From IMG/VR virus record IMGVR_UViG_3300023235_000098, positions 1 to 29,374 of that record: 29,374 nucleotides of DNA; one strand, written 5' to 3'. The position numbers and the translations under genes were made by a program. The DNA comes from a virus. The notes below the pieces were generated by a model, which saw nothing but the letters and a program-made list of their open reading frames with translations, searched no databases and was not told the origin of the DNA. Shown one piece after another: positions 5,937 to 13,880 of this stretch. Position 1 is the stretch's first letter. Each line of letters starts with the position of its first letter.

Positions 5937-7670
5937 CTATTCTCCTTTTACTTTAGCCGCTAAATCTTTGTCAGCGCCTCCCCAAGTTCCTGAGGATTTT
6001 GTTATAAATGAATTGACTCTAGCGTATGCCCACTGTTGTTGACTTGCGCCTGGTCTATGGCCTGATTTCCAAGCGGCCATTCCTCTGTTATATACTTGCT
6101 TTAGAATAGAATAAGACATACCACTCTTGTCAGCTTTCTTTTGTAAACCTGCCATTGCTTCTACTCTTAATCTCATTTCTTCAAACTTACCAGTCTTCTT
6201 ATAGATTTTGTTTCTAGCAAGTGATGTAATAAAAGGTATATTAGCTTTTACTAATTGTCTTAATGATGTTGTATCTAGTCTATCTAAATGTTTTGATAGC
6301 GCAGTTGCCTTTTCAGGTGATAGAGATTTACCTTTTAAATCAGCGTATGATATTTGTAATCTTTTAATCATATTACTTGTAAACTCATCTAACTGTATAT
6401 CATGTTCAACTTCGTTTTTCAACATTTTCTTAGCCAACTCTTTATTCTTACCTTGTAAAGCTGCTTTCTTTTGAGCATCATAATACTTAATCATATCTTT
6501 TGCTCTTTTTTCTCTAGCTGCTTTATCTTTATCTGCGAATAACGGAGATGGTATTGTTGACATAGTTTTTTTGAATACTTTGTCTTTATAACTTTTAATT
6601 TTCTTACCTAGTTCTTTTGATTTTTTAAGAGCTACTTTCATTTTAAGTTTATCAGATATTTCATTCATCAATTTCTCATTGACTAGTTTATTTTCTTTTT
6701 TATCTGAAACTTCTTTTTTAGTTTCTTTTATATTGTATAATTTTTTTGCTTGTGCTATTTTATCTTCTAGTTGTTTTAATTCTTTCTTATCTTTAATCAT
6801 AATAGTACCACTCATACCACCAGATTTAGAAATCATTAAACCTTTTTTAGTTGGATCAACAGCATTCTTATAAGCTTTGATTGAAACATTTTCTTTAACT
6901 TCTTCCTTCTTCTTATCTCTCTCTTTTTTAAACTCAGCAGCAGCAACACCAATTGTTAGTGGTACTTCTCCAGTTTGAGGATTTGGTTCAGGTTTAACAG
7001 CTTTATGTTTTTCATTTTCTAATTTTGTTTTTAACATTGCGATTTGATTTTTTAAAGCTTCAATAGCACTCTCTTTAGTCTTTAATTCTTTATCGTCTTT
7101 TTCTTCTTTAGGTTCTTCTTTAGGTTCTTCTTGTGCTTCACCTAATAATCTCTTAACCATTTTTACAGAAAGTTTTAATCTTTTCGCTATGTCTTCTACA
7201 CTATCACCTTCTTTATTTGATTTGAATATATCACTAATTTTATTTTCTTCTACCCATTCAATATCTTCATTTGCTTTTTGTAAAGCTGATACAACTTCTG
7301 GCTCATTAGATAGACCTTTACTTAATTTTTCTATTTCTTTTACTGCGTTAGACATATCATTTGACATCTTCTTAGCAATTTCTTTTGCCTTTGATACTAG
7401 ATTGGACGCATAAGCTTCTGTGACTGCCTCAGGTTTGTACATCATGTAATCTGAAACTGAATTGATATAGTCTTTTGCTTTTGTAATTTTAGATTGTACC
7501 CAAGCTTCTAATGGGTTGCCATCATCTGACTTTCCGTCTAATGCTGATGATAATTGAGTAGCTTTATCTGCGATTGCTTCTAGCTCACCTCTTGCCATTG
7601 AAATCTCGTGGTCTTTATTATCTTGTTCTCTAACTTGATTTAATGCTTCTGTCATTGAAAATTTAGCCAT
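5937..7670 (-). CDS. Large Lys-rich protein with C-terminal DUF5824-like domain
   Basis: 577 residues with a modular layout. Residues 1-20 (FSMTEALNQVREQD) look like a leader. Residues 54-82 (LEAWVQSKITKAKDYINSVSDYMM) form a helical module seen in marine phage proteins. The middle (170-360) is charged, with a short EEPKEEPKEE repeat near 183-193 and a coiled-coil-like helix. Residues 440-577 contain the DUF5824-like domain: GMSYSILKQVYNRGMAAWKSGHRPG and QQWAYARVNSFI are its hallmark segments. DUF5824 function is unknown. GAGGGGAG precedes the start, which overlaps the upstream stop as TAATG. Late expression and packaging into the head are inferred. Confidence 0.75.
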   Translation of the reverse strand: MAKFSMTEALNQVREQDNKDHEISMARGELEAIADKATQLSSALDGKSDDGNPLEAWVQSKITKAKDYINSVSDYMMYKPEAVTEAYASNLVSKAKEIAKKMSNDMSNAVKEIEKLSKGLSNEPEVVSALQKANEDIEWVEENKISDIFKSNKEGDSVEDIAKRLKLSVKMVKRLLGEAQEEPKEEPKEEKDDKELKTKESAIEALKNQIAMLKTKLENEKHKAVKPEPNPQTGEVPLTIGVAAAEFKKERDKKKEEVKENVSIKAYKNAVDPTKKGLMISKSGGMSGTIMIKDKKELKQLEDKIAQAKKLYNIKETKKEVSDKKENKLVNEKLMNEISDKLKMKVALKKSKELGKKIKSYKDKVFKKTMSTIPSPLFADKDKAAREKRAKDMIKYYDAQKKAALQGKNKELAKKMLKNEVEHDIQLDEFTSNMIKRLQISYADLKGKSLSPEKATALSKHLDRLDTTSLRQLVKANIPFITSLARNKIYKKTGKFEEMRLRVEAMAGLQKKADKSGMSYSILKQVYNRGMAAWKSGHRPGASQQQWAYARVNSFITKSSGTWGGADKDLAAKVKGE

Positions 7671-7873
7671 TACAATTCACTCCCCTCTTTTAACTTATCG
7701 TAATTCTTTTTTAAGTAGTCATTTGCTACTCTACCATCTCTTGTTGAGAAGGCAACTTTACCATCTTTGTCTAATACATTGTATTGACCACCAGATGAAA
7801 TTGAAACATATGGTTTGATTGTTGCTTCTCGTACTTCTTTGTATGCGGTAGACATTGACTTTCTGTATGTCAT
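7670..7873 (-). CDS. Small hypothetical protein, 67 aa
   Basis: 67 residues. The N-terminal KSMSTAYKEVREA (5-17) resembles the SMTEALNQVRE leader of the gene that follows, suggesting a shared targeting sequence. The rest (residues 20-60, 'YVSISSGGQYNVLDKDGKVAFSTRDGR..A.DYL') looks like a small strand-rich domain of a type common in marine phage proteins. Start and stop both overlap the neighbours as TAATG. No function known. Confidence 0.7.
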   Translation of the reverse strand: MTYRKSMSTAYKEVREATIKPYVSISSGGQYNVLDKDGKVAFSTRDGRVANDYLKKNYDKLKEGSEL

Positions 7874-8184
7874 TATAATTCACTCCATACTTCGTCCCAA
7901 TTGGAAACTTTTCTTTTTAATAAAGCTTTTAAAGTTGTTTCTAATCGTTGTCTGATTGTTATTGCATCATTTCCTATTACCCTAGAAAAATCATTATGTA
8001 CCGTTTCTAATGCTTTGTAAGCATCTGCTAATTTTTTATCTTTTAAAATCTCTGAAGCAATATATCTTCTTGTTTCAAAATGATCGTTTCTAGCAGTTTT
8101 AGCTCTAAGGTACTGTAAATTTGTTTTAGAAGCAGTCGCTTCATGTAAATGTGTTCTAAATTCTTTTAAAGTTTTTTTAGTCAT
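7873..8184 (-). CDS. Hypothetical helical protein, 103 aa
   Basis: 103 residues, mainly helical and basic. It opens MTKKTLKEFRTHLHEATA, a good match to the T4-type capsid-targeting leader with a possible cleavage after Leu-His-Glu. The C-terminus ends SNWDEVWSEL. I do not recognise the family. It overlaps the preceding gene by 8 bp and is coupled to the next by TAATG. Confidence 0.7.
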   Translation of the reverse strand: MTKKTLKEFRTHLHEATASKTNLQYLRAKTARNDHFETRRYIASEILKDKKLADAYKALETVHNDFSRVIGNDAITIRQRLETTLKALLKRKVSNWDEVWSEL

Positions 8185-8470
8185 ATTCTTTTATCTCTAG
8201 TTTTAGTTCCGAATTACCTTTATGTAATCTATGAAACATTCCTTTATTAATATGATAATTTTGACCTATCTCTAATTCAGTAGGTAGTTCATTATCATTT
8301 TGTAATTTCCATCCTATACCATAAACAACTTTGACAATACGATCTTTCTTATCCATATGCCATATCAACTGTTCTTGTTTCACATCTTCTTTAATAACTC
8401 TAGTAAATACTTTGTCTGTAATACTATCTTCAAAGTCTTCAAACGGTTTATAGTAATTATCTAAAGACAT
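8177..8470 (-). CDS. Small cupin-like protein, 97 aa
   Basis: 97 residues from ATG 8470; a longer form would need a TTG at 8476, while 8470 makes a clean TAATG overlap with the upstream stop. Residues 33-97 (LIWHMDKKDRIVKVV.GIGWKLQNDNELP..LEIGQNYHI....FHRLHKG.SELKLEI) have the rhythm of a single-domain cupin: His-x-Asp, Gly-Trp, Pro, Gly, a late His and an amphipathic final strand. Cupin-like domains of this kind are, from memory, frequent in marine T4-like phages, without known activity. The fold call is moderate; the function is unknown. Confidence 0.65.
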   Translation of the reverse strand: MSLDNYYKPFEDFEDSITDKVFTRVIKEDVKQEQLIWHMDKKDRIVKVVYGIGWKLQNDNELPTELEIGQNYHINKGMFHRLHKGNSELKLEIKEYD

Positions 8471-9006
8471 TACCAAAAAAAGTTTCCACCGCCACTCATA
8501 CCTAAAGACTTAGCATACCTTGGTAAGTTGCAAGCCCAGTAAGCCGCTGAAGTTCTATCTTTCTGCTGAGCACATTTGTGTCTAGCAGCAAAACTTTTTC
8601 TGGCTTTCTTATCTTTTAACTTAACAGATAAACCAGTAGTATCTCCCCAAGTGACTTTCTTAATCTTATCACCATCACGGACAAATACATAAAACTTTTT
8701 TGGTCCACCTCTTTTTGGTTTGTTCAAAGGTGGGTCTTTTTCTTCTTCTTCAATTGGCATATCTAGTGGCACTTTTTGATCTTCAAATAAATCAAATTCA
8801 CCAATATCAGTTCCTAGTAAATGTTTATCCCAATCACTAGTGACTTCTAATATACCGTCATTATAGAGTTCTCTAGCTTCTCTAAACAACTTATAAAATT
8901 CTTCACTATGTAAACGATAGATATTCTCTGCTAGAGGTATCTTATTCTCTACATGGTAGTGAACAGCTCTACTAATCTTATTTGTATAATCACTAAACTT
9001 CAACAT
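8470..9006 (-). CDS. DUF5872-domain protein
   Basis: 178 residues from ATG 9006, with GGAG 8 bases upstream; the alternative TTG at 9009 is less likely. The C-terminal 80 residues hold the pattern I associate with DUF5872: KKVTWGDTTGLSVKLKD, then KSFAARHKCA and YWACNLPR, i.e. a Trp-Gly-Asp turn and two Cys in a basic Ser-Phe-x-x-Arg-His context. Such domains are found at the C-termini of many marine phage and giant-virus proteins; the His and Cys could bind a metal. The N-terminal 90 residues are acidic and helical with a Glu-rich linker (about 91-96). It overlaps the 788-aa gene by 14 bp. Confidence 0.75.
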   Translation of the reverse strand: MLKFSDYTNKISRAVHYHVENKIPLAENIYRLHSEEFYKLFREARELYNDGILEVTSDWDKHLLGTDIGEFDLFEDQKVPLDMPIEEEEKDPPLNKPKRGGPKKFYVFVRDGDKIKKVTWGDTTGLSVKLKDKKARKSFAARHKCAQQKDRTSAAYWACNLPRYAKSLGMSGGGNFFW

Positions 9007-11359
9007 CAAGTTTCTCCATCATTCGTTGTACGACTTCATTTAATTTAGATCGCCATTCTTCTTTGTATCGTTGTCTATATTTATCTATTGTAGCATCCGA
9101 TAAAGCCCATTCTTCAATATCTTTTTTCTTTACATTATCTTCGGGTTTTCCTCTATCTTTAGCGTCAACAGCCTTTCCAGCTGGTACTTGACCAGGTGTC
9201 ACCTCTTTTGTATGATTGGCGTAATCTGCCCCAATTTCATACGATTCAGGTACACAATTTGGTACTTGTTTTCCATTTTTGTCTTTCATACCTACTTGTT
9301 TGTATCCTTTCCAACAAGCATCGGATAATTCTTTTTTTAGTTCACCAAACATCTTCTTATACTTTAATGTATGTTTAGATGGTTTAGTTTTAGCGTCTTT
9401 ATCGCCTGGTGCTGCTTTGTAATCATCTTCATCATCAGATTTTTTATATTTTGATTTTTTGAAATGATCTGCTCTTTTTTCTTTCTCACCTTTTGACAAG
9501 TCTTTGTAATACTTCTTAGGTTGAGTTCCAGGTTTTTTAGCCACCGTTTTATCTTGTGGCGTTTTATCTTCTTCTATATTTGAAACCGCTGTAAATCCAT
9601 AATCTATATTTAAGTTGTATTCTCTTACTTCTGCTTCTCTGTCAGCAGCATTTGGAATACAATCCCATATCCATGCTTTGTGTAAATTGTTATTATTATC
9701 TTCTAGTACAATGTAATTTGTACCTCGTCTTTTTACTATTCCTTCTATGCCTTCTTTGACATACTTTATTTTATCGTTAATGTTAAAGATTATTTCTCTA
9801 ACATACAAATCTCTTATTTGGTTTTGTTCAAACTCTTTTAGTGACGCAACTGGTTTCTTATTATCTACATTAATCATTCCACCATATGAAGCTGCCAATT
9901 TAGTTTTAATACCCATTCCAACTCTCACACTACTCATTAATCTTTCTATGTCTGCTGGATTTCTATAACTTGCTGGTAAACCTTTTTTAAATGCTTCGTA
10001 GTCACCTTTTGCTGCGGCATCTCTCATCTTACTTGCCGACATACCAGTAGTTCCTTCAGCGTCTGGATCTCTTTCTCCAGCAGATACTACTTTAATTTTT
10101 TGAAAGTCATAAAAACCATGTCTATTTTTCTCGCCATTATACTTGTTTAGTATACCTTCAAATTCTTTAACTCTATCACTACCTACAACCATAGTGACAT
10201 CTGTAAAACCTTTTCTGTGTAATTTAGTCATCAAGTCTAATATCATATTAGTTGGACTAATTTCTAAATCTGCTCTTGCTGCTTTAAATATATCTCTCAT
10301 AAATCTAAACTTAACATCTGGTGATAGTGGATTCTTTTTACTATCTTGTGATCTACTTAAATATATTTTATGAACATTTGCTGAAACAGATTTTACTTTT
10401 CTAATTAACTTTTCGTGTCCTATTGTAGGTGGATTAAATCTACCAAATGTAAACGCAATAGATTTTTCTCTAGCTTCGTGTATCTCTAAATCTTTTACTT
10501 CTTTATCTGTCACAATACCATCTTCTAAAATCTTCTTACATTTTTTATAAAATGTTAAGTAGTGATATTTCTCTAACATTTTGTAAATAACATTCTTAGG
10601 TAATCTATTTTTAATACCATAAGTTCTTATTTGATCTGGTGTCATATCTGTATTAAATGCTGCTCTTCTTTCAGCATCAACACCGTCACCAATCTTAACA
10701 ATGTCCTCTAAACTATCTTCTATTTCTTCTAACTTATCTTTTACTTTTTCTTGTAAGTTTAAAATATCGTTTGGTGTTAATTCTGTTAGTTCATTGTAAT
10801 CTATAATATCTCTTTTTAGTTCACCTTTAATTACATCTAACTCTTGTACTTTTCTTTCAAAGTCTTTTAAATATAAGTTCATATCAAAAGTAAAATCATC
10901 TGGTCTTTTGATAAACTTGTTAGCTTGAATATCAAACACAGCATCAGCTTTCTTATTCTGATCGTCATAAGTTTCTTTATCTGTAATGAAATAAAAATTA
11001 ATTGGGTGTTTAGAACCAGGTATTAATTTACCTTGAATATTTTTTGGGTTCTTTGCTGACAAATATTTTTGTGAAAGGTCAACTCTTTCTTGTTCTTGTT
11101 TTTCTTTTGGTACATCAAATAAGATATTAATATCTAAATCAGCATCATTTCTATATCTCTTGGTAAGTATAGAACCAATTAACGCAATCTTTAATACTGG
11201 ATATTCTTTAAACTGTTTAATCTGATCATTAATTTGTTTTAGAACACTCTCTTTAATTTTAGGATTTTTAGTATCAGCACTATCAAACACAGCTGGCGCA
11301 TATGCTTGTCTAGGTATATCTATGATACTTTCGTTTTTTATAAAATCTTTAAAATTCAT
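8993..11359 (-). CDS. Multidomain nucleotidyltransferase: Pol-beta-type plus NadD/HxGH-type
   Basis: 788 residues with several domains. Residues 55-82 hold a Pol-beta-superfamily nucleotidyltransferase motif: Gly62-Ser63 followed by DADLD at 72-76, the usual GS...DxD metal site. Residues 300-450 form a Rossmann-type cytidylyl/adenylyltransferase domain like NadD/NMNAT: TFGRFNPPTIGH at 304-315 (T/HxGH), VVGSDR at 391-396 and MSASKMR at 440-446 (ISSTxxR-like). Residues 510-570 look like a small KOW/SH3-like module, and the C-terminus (600-788) is lysine-rich, with DACWKGYKQVG and VPNCVPE segments recurrent in marine phage proteins. The leader MNFKDFIKNE resembles a capsid-targeting sequence. 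NAD metabolism or RNA/protein nucleotidylation are both possible; the substrate is unknown. Confidence 0.8.
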   Translation of the reverse strand: MNFKDFIKNESIIDIPRQAYAPAVFDSADTKNPKIKESVLKQINDQIKQFKEYPVLKIALIGSILTKRYRNDADLDINILFDVPKEKQEQERVDLSQKYLSAKNPKNIQGKLIPGSKHPINFYFITDKETYDDQNKKADAVFDIQANKFIKRPDDFTFDMNLYLKDFERKVQELDVIKGELKRDIIDYNELTELTPNDILNLQEKVKDKLEEIEDSLEDIVKIGDGVDAERRAAFNTDMTPDQIRTYGIKNRLPKNVIYKMLEKYHYLTFYKKCKKILEDGIVTDKEVKDLEIHEAREKSIAFTFGRFNPPTIGHEKLIRKVKSVSANVHKIYLSRSQDSKKNPLSPDVKFRFMRDIFKAARADLEISPTNMILDLMTKLHRKGFTDVTMVVGSDRVKEFEGILNKYNGEKNRHGFYDFQKIKVVSAGERDPDAEGTTGMSASKMRDAAAKGDYEAFKKGLPASYRNPADIERLMSSVRVGMGIKTKLAASYGGMINVDNKKPVASLKEFEQNQIRDLYVREIIFNINDKIKYVKEGIEGIVKRRGTNYIVLEDNNNNLHKAWIWDCIPNAADREAEVREYNLNIDYGFTAVSNIEEDKTPQDKTVAKKPGTQPKKYYKDLSKGEKEKRADHFKKSKYKKSDDEDDYKAAPGDKDAKTKPSKHTLKYKKMFGELKKELSDACWKGYKQVGMKDKNGKQVPNCVPESYEIGADYANHTKEVTPGQVPAGKAVDAKDRGKPEDNVKKKDIEEWALSDATIDKYRQRYKEEWRSKLNEVVQRMMEKLDVEV

Positions 11360-12573
11360 CTTTTCTTTAACTCTAATTCTTTCTTTATCCAGTTCATGGC
11401 AACGCCATTTTGTGGTTTAGTTCTTAATTTACTTCTAATAAATTTAGAAGCTTGACTTATTACCATAGTCACTAATTCTTTTTCACTTCTATTATTATCA
11501 ACAACTAACATTTTACCTGGACTAAAAACTCTTTGATAAGCTCCAATGTTTGCTTGAACAGCATCCCAATTCTTTTTAACCAAGTATTCAGGTATTGTTC
11601 TAGGTCTATTTGCATTTCTTTCTATCGCAATCTCTAAGCTAGTATTAACAAAAATCATATGACAATCATAACCAATAAGTTTTAACATACCTACTTGTCT
11701 TTGAACAAGTGATAAATCTCTTCCGGTAGCGTCTATAACTAAACCTAAACGCCCTTCCATATATTTATCTAATTGATTACCGGCGGTTGTCTTAGCTCTT
11801 TGTCTAATTATATTTCTAAAGTATTCTTCTTCATCTGGCATTTTAATTGATAGATTAGCTTTCTTTAATCCACTTTCAAATGCGTTATCTGAATTAACAA
11901 CTTTTAAACCAGTGCCAGAAAATGCTGCTTGTGTCACAAACGACTTACCTGAACCTGGACCACCTGCTAAAAAGAATGCTTTGAATATACCAGGGTCATA
12001 AACACCTTCATTTAAATACTCTCTAAATTCTCTCAATGACTTAACCTTTAGTTGTTTAATAATTTTACTAGCAATAGCTTTTGGCTCACCACCTTCTGCT
12101 TTTACTTCTATGAAACCAGGTTTCTTTCTGTAATATTCTATTACTGGTCCTGTTTCTTTCTTATATAAATCAATTCTATTTTTAATAACCTCTGGTTTAT
12201 CATCTGCTCTACCTCTTGCTGTAAGTCTTTTTATTACTTCTTGTTCACTTACATTTAGATAAACCACTTTGTCTATTTTAATATTCTTCTTTTCTAAATC
12301 TCTAACTTGTTGCATGTATCTAGGAAAGCCATCAAATACAAATCCATTCTCTGCTTTTTCTACAGCGTCAAATACAAGTTTTAAAACTATATCATTAGGA
12401 GCGAAACCACCTTTACCTAAATTAGATAATCGTTTTGCTATCTCGCCACCTTTTTCTTTTTCTTTTCTTAATAAATCTCCTGGATAGATATGTTCTATAT
12501 CAAACTCTTTTTTTATAAATTCAGAATAAGTTGACTTACCTGAGCCTGGACCACCTATTAAAACTATATTCAT
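11356..12573 (-). CDS. Adenylate kinase fused to a zeta-toxin/PNK-like P-loop kinase
   Basis: 405 residues from ATG 12573 (TAATG overlap with the upstream stop; a TTG 9 bp earlier is less likely). Residues 1-175 are a short-form adenylate kinase: P-loop GGPGSGKST 7-15, DGFPR 81-85 (AMP site) and TARGRADD 118-125 (lid Arg); it makes ADP from ATP and AMP. Residues 197-384 are a second kinase with its own P-loop GGPGSGKS 204-211 and VIDATGR 279-285, resembling zeta-toxin and polynucleotide-kinase-like enzymes; its substrate is unknown. Between them, residues 179-189 read SLREFREYLNE, like the capsid-targeting leaders at other N-termini here, hinting that the fusion joined an adenylate kinase to a packaged kinase. 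It overlaps the next gene by 4 bp. Confidence 0.85.
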   Translation of the reverse strand: MNIVLIGGPGSGKSTYSEFIKKEFDIEHIYPGDLLRKEKEKGGEIAKRLSNLGKGGFAPNDIVLKLVFDAVEKAENGFVFDGFPRYMQQVRDLEKKNIKIDKVVYLNVSEQEVIKRLTARGRADDKPEVIKNRIDLYKKETGPVIEYYRKKPGFIEVKAEGGEPKAIASKIIKQLKVKSLREFREYLNEGVYDPGIFKAFFLAGGPGSGKSFVTQAAFSGTGLKVVNSDNAFESGLKKANLSIKMPDEEEYFRNIIRQRAKTTAGNQLDKYMEGRLGLVIDATGRDLSLVQRQVGMLKLIGYDCHMIFVNTSLEIAIERNANRPRTIPEYLVKKNWDAVQANIGAYQRVFSPGKMLVVDNNRSEKELVTMVISQASKFIRSKLRTKPQNGVAMNWIKKELELKKR

Positions 12574-13787
12574 TAGTTCCAACCTTTCGGCATTGTAAAG
12601 TTAGCTCTACTAAATTCCATTCTATCTACTAACTTAACTGCTCCAGCAACTCTATCAACAGCTACAAATCCTTCTGGCGCTGTCACTCTATAACCAGTAG
12701 AAGTTTTTAAAAAATGTCCAATATTTTGTATCTCACTCATTTTATTGATTAAGAAGTTCTTAGCATTTTGTAATGTGACATGAGAAGCGATTGCCATTAT
12801 TAATGGGTTTCTATTTCTATCTATAAATTTTAAATTTGTTTTAAGTATATCTTTATACTTTTGTTTTCCTTTGTCAGATTTCTTAGCGTCTATCTCTGCT
12901 TGTAAAGTATTGATATAGTAATCTCTAAACATATCAGCTAGTTCTCTTACTTTAGCCATATGACCTTGTGTGTTTCTTATATAATAGTTAAAGAAAGTTT
13001 TAAGTCTAAATGGAATACCTAGAGCATCTGCTGTTGATTTTTGTAATTCATCTAACATAGGTCCAGCTTTTTGTAAAGAGCCTTCTGCCATTCTTAATCT
13101 TGCGTTAAATGTTGATAGTTCACTTCTAGTTAGTTTCGCAGAACCAGATACATCTTTATAACCAGCACTTGCTAAAAATACATTTTTAGCTGAACCTCTA
13201 ACTGTACCAAATCCAGCTGTCATACTATCTAAAGTTTTACCTGTATATTTTGTGTGAAATACTATTCCCATTCTAGCACTTGATATTCTTTTACCAATTG
13301 ATGAGTTTGCTGGAACAGCGTATGTGATTGTATTTGGTGTGAAAGAGATCATAGCTTCGCCATCTATGTTTACTTTCTTTAAATCTGATTGTGAGAATAA
13401 AAAGTCACCTTGTAATACACCATTAATACCTAAACGACCAAGTTCTCTTAAAGCAATAGATAGTTTCTCTGCCAAAGCACCTGAGTGATTTTTTCTTATG
13501 TCGCCGGTTGTGTAATTGACTTTTGGATTTTTATTGAATACTGATTTAGTACCGACAAAGAATTTGCCGTTTTCTGGGTTAGTACCACAGATGATAGCTG
13601 GTGCGCCATCCCATTTGACAGTCATATTAACTTTTTTGCCAGATGAACCGGCAAGCATATTTCTAACTGACTTTAAAAAATTGATAGCATTTTCCCCACC
13701 TTTAGAACCACGATTAATTATATCGTCTTCTAGGTGTTCTAAATGTACATTTCTTTCTTTTGTTATGAATCCTTTAAAACTAAACAC
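12573..13787 (-). CDS. DUF6267-like protein with ligase-like KxDG motif
   Basis: 404 residues, starting at GTG 13787 after GAGGAT. The pattern HLEHLEDDI (15-23), VKWDGAPAIICG (57-68), KFFVGTKSVFNK.PK (75-89) and GVLQGDFLF (123-131) matches the DUF6267 family of T4-like phages as I remember it. Lys58-Trp-Asp-Gly61 resembles motif I (KxDG) of DNA/RNA ligases and capping enzymes, and QGDFLF lies where their motif III would be, so a covalent nucleotidyltransferase is a reasonable hypothesis. It is the first gene of the late block, directly behind a compound early/late promoter at 13845-13880. The leader MFSFKGFITKE resembles a capsid-targeting sequence. Confidence 0.75.
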   Translation of the reverse strand: MFSFKGFITKERNVHLEHLEDDIINRGSKGGENAINFLKSVRNMLAGSSGKKVNMTVKWDGAPAIICGTNPENGKFFVGTKSVFNKNPKVNYTTGDIRKNHSGALAEKLSIALRELGRLGINGVLQGDFLFSQSDLKKVNIDGEAMISFTPNTITYAVPANSSIGKRISSARMGIVFHTKYTGKTLDSMTAGFGTVRGSAKNVFLASAGYKDVSGSAKLTRSELSTFNARLRMAEGSLQKAGPMLDELQKSTADALGIPFRLKTFFNYYIRNTQGHMAKVRELADMFRDYYINTLQAEIDAKKSDKGKQKYKDILKTNLKFIDRNRNPLIMAIASHVTLQNAKNFLINKMSEIQNIGHFLKTSTGYRVTAPEGFVAVDRVAGAVKLVDRMEFSRANFTMPKGWN

Positions 13788-13844
13788 TCTATCCTCATTA
13801 ATTCCATAAACGAATACACTTTTCCCATATAATTCAATTGATAA

Positions 13845-13880
13845 TATTTATATTATATACTATTTATGACTGATTGTCAA
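13845..13880 (-). promoter_or_regulatory. Compound promoter: sigma70 (early) plus T4-type late elements
   Basis: The minus strand carries TTGACA (13880-13875), a 17-bp spacer and TATAAT (13857-13852), a perfect sigma70 promoter. Within the spacer lies CATAAATA (13868-13861), and overlapping the -10 is TATAAATA (13852-13845), an exact T4 late element. It drives the 13787 block, and the stop codon of the 253-aa gene lies inside the -35. Confidence 0.8.

Noticed and set aside
7080-7140. Short tandem repeat in DNA (ggttcttctttaggttcttc)
   Set aside because: It only encodes the EEPKEEPKEE stretch of the 577-aa protein; not an independent repeat element.
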